A DNA stretch of 18,665 bases, taken from positions 1-18,665 of the forward strand of contig JAHQWX010000005.1 in the NCBI GenBank assembly GCA_029856375.1. The letters are read 5' to 3'. How positions within the stretch are numbered: position 1 is the first letter of the stretch; every line of letters begins with the position of its first letter. Source of the DNA: Promethearchaeia archaeon (lineage in GTDB: Archaea; Asgardarchaeota; Lokiarchaeia; Sigyniarchaeales; SOKP01). Shown here in pieces: positions 15,679 through 18,665 of the stretch. The notes below the pieces were generated by a model. That model saw only the letters and a program-made list of their open reading frames with translations, did no database searches and was not told where the DNA came from. A program made the translations under genes and the position numbers.

Positions 15679-16434
15679 TTAATTGCTTTCTAATTGATGT
15701 AAATTAATATTTAATTGCTTTGCCATAATTTTTAATTCTTTAGTAATGTCTCCATACGCAACAATCCAATGGTGACCTAAGGCACATTCCTCAATAAATT
15801 TTAAATAATCCTTTATTGATACCGGTAATTTAACTCGAAGAGGATTTCCTGGGAAGGTCATATCTGTTTTAATCGCTTCTCCTAAAATAACTCCAAGCCT
15901 ATAGGTCTCTGCTTTTCCAATGAGGTTAGCCATAGTTACGATACCCGGTTTTGAAGGAAATACCACGCATGCCCCCCCATCTGCCAATCTTACTGGATTT
16001 ATTTCAACCTTCTCTCTAGATTCTGCTAACTTAATGGAACCACATCCACAATGAGAACCGGTTACCGAATTATCTTCTTTATGGACATAGAGTGTATCTG
16101 TATTGTGAACTGGCCCTCCAGATAATTTCATCATAATCCACATTAAAAGTGCTCCATGAACATCTCCTTCACAAGCACAAGCAATTCCCTCATCAGCCAA
16201 TAAACTAAATCCTAAACATGTTTTTCCCATAAACTCTGGATAGCATTCAATTGTTAAAGCGTCTAAATTTTTTTTTTCAATGAACTTTTTTAATATATAA
16301 AAAATTCTAATAACATCCAAACCAGTATTATCTGAGATATTTATTTTCTCGATTGAAGATTTAACTTTTTCCCATTGCTGGCTAATTTCATCCTCACTAA
16401 TGCCCATATTCATATTTTGTATAGAGAATTTCAA
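15679..16434 (-). CDS. L-fucose/L-arabinose isomerase-like protein, C-terminal half (N-terminus missing)
   Basis: The reading frame is 251 residues, from a TTG that directly follows an in-frame stop; family members are usually about 400-480 residues. Visible family features are LDALTIECYPE (57-67), the ACEGDVHGALLMWIM segment (87-101), SGGPVHNTDTL (105-115), GSHCGCGS (126-133), PLRVKLP (198-204) and the C-terminal ALGHHWIVAYGD (218-229), whose histidine pair is a conserved metal/substrate site. The first roughly 180-200 residues of the family, the domain that binds one side of the sugar, are absent. Recognisable homology starts near residue 10, at about base 16405. The gene ends nine bases before mptE on the same strand. 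It lies head to head with a truncated hdrA, so it is probably a broken gene or one cut by an assembly join, not a working isomerase. Confidence 0.68.
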   Translation of the reverse strand: MKFSIQNMNMGISEDEISQQWEKVKSSIEKINISDNTGLDVIRIFYILKKFIEKKNLDALTIECYPEFMGKTCLGFSLLADEGIACACEGDVHGALLMWIMMKLSGGPVHNTDTLYVHKEDNSVTGSHCGCGSIKLAESREKVEINPVRLADGGACVVFPSKPGIVTMANLIGKAETYRLGVILGEAIKTDMTFPGNPLRVKLPVSIKDYLKFIEECALGHHWIVAYGDITKELKIMAKQLNINLHQLESN

Positions 16435-17145
16435 TTATCAGACCTAAATGCTGAAAATCTGTGGCGAGGGCTTCGAAAAAAAGTTACTTATGAAAGATAT
16501 CGTTCAATTGATGACATTAAAATCATTAATGAAAATGAAAACTTCCATATTTCATATAAGAATGTTAACGCTCAAACAAAAATAGAATACAATACTGATT
16601 TGTTAATATTAGCTACTCCCAAAATTCCTGCTGATGGTACTGAGCAATTAGCAAAACTTTTAAAAGTAGCAACAAATATAGATGGCTTTTTCTTAGAAGC
16701 TGATGCAAAACTTAGACCAATAGATTTTGCTACAGAAGGAATTTTTTTATGTGGAGGTGCTCATTGGCCGAAATGGATAGGTGAAAGCATCACGCAAGCT
16801 TATGGTGCTGCTGGAAGAGCAGCAATAATAATGGTTAAAGGGGAAATAGAAACTGAATGTATAACTTCTTATATAAATGAAGAAAAATGTATAGGATGTG
16901 CTAAATGTATTGAGGTTTGCCCTTATAATGCTATTGAATTGATTGATATTAATAAAGAAATGGGTTTATATAATATATCTTTGAGAAAAGCTCGTATAGT
17001 CAATGCAGTTTGTAAGGGTTGTGGAGCTTGTGTGGTTGAATGCTCAGTTGGGGCTATTGATCAAAATCATTTTAGTAAATTTCAAATTAACAAAATGATT
17101 GATTTATTACCAAGCTTAGATATAATAGATTATGAATTCGTATAA
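16375..17145 (+). CDS. hdrA: HdrA C-terminal fragment (heterodisulfide reductase subunit A)
   Basis: The open frame starts with TTG at 16375, but likeness to HdrA only begins at about NAHIHILYREF (bases 16399-16431); the codons before that are antisense to the isomerase. The fragment keeps DLLILATPKIPADG and GFFLEADAKLRPIDFATEGIFL (in two parts, 75-88 and 104-125), which form the FAD-binding back half of HdrA, and ITQAYGAAGRAA. Two ferredoxin clusters follow: C172, C175, C178, C182 and C213, C216, C219, C223. The first roughly 380-400 residues, with the G-x-G-x-x-G FAD loop, are missing, so flavin binding and electron bifurcation cannot be complete. HdrA is the flavin subunit linking MvhD/hydrogenase to HdrBC. 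The stop overlaps mvhD by 14 bases. Confidence 0.8.
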   Translation: MLANFILTNAHIHILYREFQLSDLNAENLWRGLRKKVTYERYRSIDDIKIINENENFHISYKNVNAQTKIEYNTDLLILATPKIPADGTEQLAKLLKVATNIDGFFLEADAKLRPIDFATEGIFLCGGAHWPKWIGESITQAYGAAGRAAIIMVKGEIETECITSYINEEKCIGCAKCIEVCPYNAIELIDINKEMGLYNISLRKARIVNAVCKGCGACVVECSVGAIDQNHFSKFQINKMIDLLPSLDIIDYEFV

Positions 17146-17653
17146 TTATGAGGGATTTGTACTGTTAAAATTAAAAAAGAAAATAAAAAATGAATTTGAA
17201 CCAAATATTTTAGTTTTTTGTTGTAATTGGTGTAGTTATGCGGGTGCAGACTTAGCAGGTGTGTCTAGATTCCAATATCCCCCAAATATTAGGATTATTA
17301 GAGTAATGTGTTCTAGCAGAGTTGATCCAATATTTGTCCTACGAGCTTTTAATAATGGAATAGATGGAGTATTAATTATTGGGTGTCATATGGGGGATTG
17401 TCATTACATGAAAGGATTCGAATATACTCAAACAAGAATGAGTCATTTAAAGAACTTAATTAAATATATAGGAATTGAGGAAGATCGATTTCAATTACAC
17501 TCAATTTCAGCAAGTGAGGGAAAGCAGTTTGCAGAATTAATTAAGGATTTTACCAAGAAAATTATAGAATTTGGAGAATTAAAAATCCCAAAAAAACCTG
17601 GAATATTTGAATTAGATTATATTGTAAAATTAAATAGAACGAGAGAATTATGA
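17132..17653 (+). CDS. mvhD: MvhD-type [2Fe-2S] electron-transfer subunit
   Basis: MvhD passes electrons between hydrogenase or formate dehydrogenase modules and HdrA. The 173 residues carry the family's cysteine pattern: FCCNWCSYAGADLAG (C30, C31, C34), IIRVMCSSRVDP (C60), and GCHMGDCHY (C85, C90). The family core starts near residue 24, so the true start could be slightly later than the ATG at 17132, which overlaps the end of hdrA. Length is a little above the usual 140 residues because of about 20 extra at each end. Its stop codon overlaps the frhB start as ATGA, an arrangement typical of coupled translation. The HdrA-MvhD-FrhB order suggests one electron-transfer complex. Confidence 0.92.
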   Translation: MNSYNYEGFVLLKLKKKIKNEFEPNILVFCCNWCSYAGADLAGVSRFQYPPNIRIIRVMCSSRVDPIFVLRAFNNGIDGVLIIGCHMGDCHYMKGFEYTQTRMSHLKNLIKYIGIEEDRFQLHSISASEGKQFAELIKDFTKKIIEFGELKIPKKPGIFELDYIVKLNRTREL

Positions 17654-18665
17654 TGACTGAACCAGCTTATCTAAAACTTTTTCAAAAGGAAGTAAAAAGA
17701 TTTGAAGATCTTAACAATGAAATAATTAAAACTAATAAATGCTGTGCATGTGGTGCTTGTATAGCATATTGTGAAAGTCAAGGTTTTGATGTTATTGAGA
17801 TGAAAGGATATGTTCCTGAATTTAAATCTGAAAAAGGTATTGATAATTGTACTAAATGTGGTGTTTGTTACTATATTTGTCCTCAAACTAAAGTATTATT
17901 AAAAGAATTAAATGACTTTTATTGTATAGAAGATAATATTGGAAAAATAGTTAAAATTCTTGCCGCTAAAACAACAATCTCTGCATTAGAAAAAATTAGG
18001 CAAGATGGGGGGGTAGTTTCAGCAATTCTAACATATTTATTTGAAAAACATAAAATTGATGCCGCTATTGTTTCGGAATTTGACAAAAATTTTGAACCAG
18101 TTCCAAAAATAATATTTGATAAAAAAGATTTATTTAAATCAGCAGGTACACGATATTCTATTTCTCCTCAAATATTTCCTTTAAAAAATTTATATACTAT
18201 CCCAAAAGAGATTCTTATTAAAAATGAGATATTCGATATTGACCAATTAAGAATAGCATTTATTGGAACTCCTTGTCAATGTAGAGCTGTCAGCAAAATG
18301 AAATTTTTGCATGTTAAACCAGGGCATGTAATTAAATATATTATAGGTCTTTTCTGTTTTGAGAATTTTATTTATTCTCAATTATATAATATTTTGAAAA
18401 GAGAAACTAAAGTTGATCCTACTAATATCAAGAAAACTTGGATAAAAAAGAATTTCTTTCTACAAACCAAAGATCATAAAGAATTTGAAATCGATATCAA
18501 AACTCTAAATCCCGCAGTTAGAAATAATTGTCATGAATGCGATGAATTCACAGGAAGATTTACAGATATTAGTGTTGGGGCATCTGGAGCACCAGAAGGA
18601 TATTCTATGATACTAATTAGAACAGATAATGGTGAAAAAGTAATAAATAATATGCTTTCAAAAGG
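17650..18665 (+). CDS. frhB: FrhB-type F420-dependent oxidoreductase beta subunit (3' partial)
   Basis: The gene starts at ATG 17650, overlapping the mvhD stop, and remains open to the window edge (338 residues seen, none of the last part). Two ferredoxin clusters lie at the N-terminus: C31, C34, C37, C41 and C67, C70, C73, C77. The FrhB/FdhB core follows: QDGGVVSAILTYL (118-130), FIGTPCQCRA (204-213), GLFCFENF (233-240), and NCHECDEFTGRFTDISVG (293-310) with C294 and C297, then GAPEGYSMILIRT. Members bind FAD and a [4Fe-4S] cluster and exchange electrons with coenzyme F420 or another deazaflavin-like carrier. The gene order with mvhD and hdrA implies that electrons from F420H2 or ferredoxin enter the HdrA complex here. 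There is no gene on the minus strand of this stretch. Confidence 0.92.
   Translation, partial: MMTEPAYLKLFQKEVKRFEDLNNEIIKTNKCCACGACIAYCESQGFDVIEMKGYVPEFKSEKGIDNCTKCGVCYYICPQTKVLLKELNDFYCIEDNIGKIVKILAAKTTISALEKIRQDGGVVSAILTYLFEKHKIDAAIVSEFDKNFEPVPKIIFDKKDLFKSAGTRYSISPQIFPLKNLYTIPKEILIKNEIFDIDQLRIAFIGTPCQCRAVSKMKFLHVKPGHVIKYIIGLFCFENFIYSQLYNILKRETKVDPTNIKKTWIKKNFFLQTKDHKEFEIDIKTLNPAVRNNCHECDEFTGRFTDISVGASGAPEGYSMILIRTDNGEKVINNMLSK

Noticed and set aside
17671..17886. Minus-strand frame opposite frhB
   Set aside because: The plus strand here encodes the two ferredoxin clusters of FrhB, which are unmistakable.
18003..18013. G run in frhB as a possible frameshift
   Set aside because: The frame continues as Q-D-G-G-V-V-S, the conserved FrhB segment.
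1..18665. CRISPR array, tRNA, rRNA or insertion sequence
   Set aside because: No spaced direct repeats, cloverleaf-like segments, transposase motifs or terminal inverted repeats were seen, and no gene-free gap exceeds about 125 bases.

Overview
The window is AT-rich archaeal DNA. Archaeal markers are the pterin pyrophosphokinase MptE, an archaeal-type Trm1, RadA/RadB-type recombinase paralogs, a TFE-beta/RPC39-like transcription protein, and an HdrA-MvhD-FrhB redox cluster. A eukaryote-like Fe-S winged-helix transcription protein together with Hdr/Mvh genes suggests an Asgard (Lokiarchaeia-like) metagenomic contig. That lineage is my inference from gene content, not a database result. Genes are tightly packed, starts are ATG, GTG or TTG, Shine-Dalgarno motifs are sparse, and no gap exceeds about 125 bases. 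I saw no tRNA, rRNA, CRISPR array or insertion sequence.

Region 1 (1-4893, + strand) holds the C-terminal part of an HtpX-like M48 membrane protease whose catalytic start lies off the left edge, a multi-spanning membrane protein with a large probable TIM-barrel domain, and an abutting pair: a DPPR-synthase-like UbiA prenyltransferase and a HAD phosphatase. Region 2 (4896-9604, - strand) holds an HGSNAT-like membrane acyltransferase, a DUF362 protein, a class III aminotransferase and a kinase-fold protein just after it. Regions 1 and 2 look like envelope lipid/sugar or small-molecule chemistry.

Region 3 (9676-15669) is an information-processing block: a RuvC/RNase H-fold protein divergent from a small RadB-like ATPase, which leads into trm1 and an RlmE/FtsJ-type 2'-O-methyltransferase. 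Facing these are a TFE-beta/RPC39-like protein with an added zinc finger, a RadA-like paralog and mptE.

Region 4 (15679-18665) starts with two truncated genes placed head to head. One is the C-terminal half of an L-fucose/arabinose-isomerase-like protein (- strand) and the other is the C-terminal part of HdrA (+ strand). HdrA is followed by overlapping mvhD and frhB; frhB runs off the right edge. Both truncations meet at about 16.40-16.44 kb, and CpG content is about three times lower to the right. The point is therefore either a real rearrangement or a chimeric assembly join, and the Hdr/Mvh/Frh genes may not belong beside the rest.

The observations most worth following are the TFE-beta/RPC39-like protein with a zinc finger, the RuvC-like/RadB-like/RadA-like set, the aminotransferase plus kinase-fold pair, and the junction near 16.4 kb.
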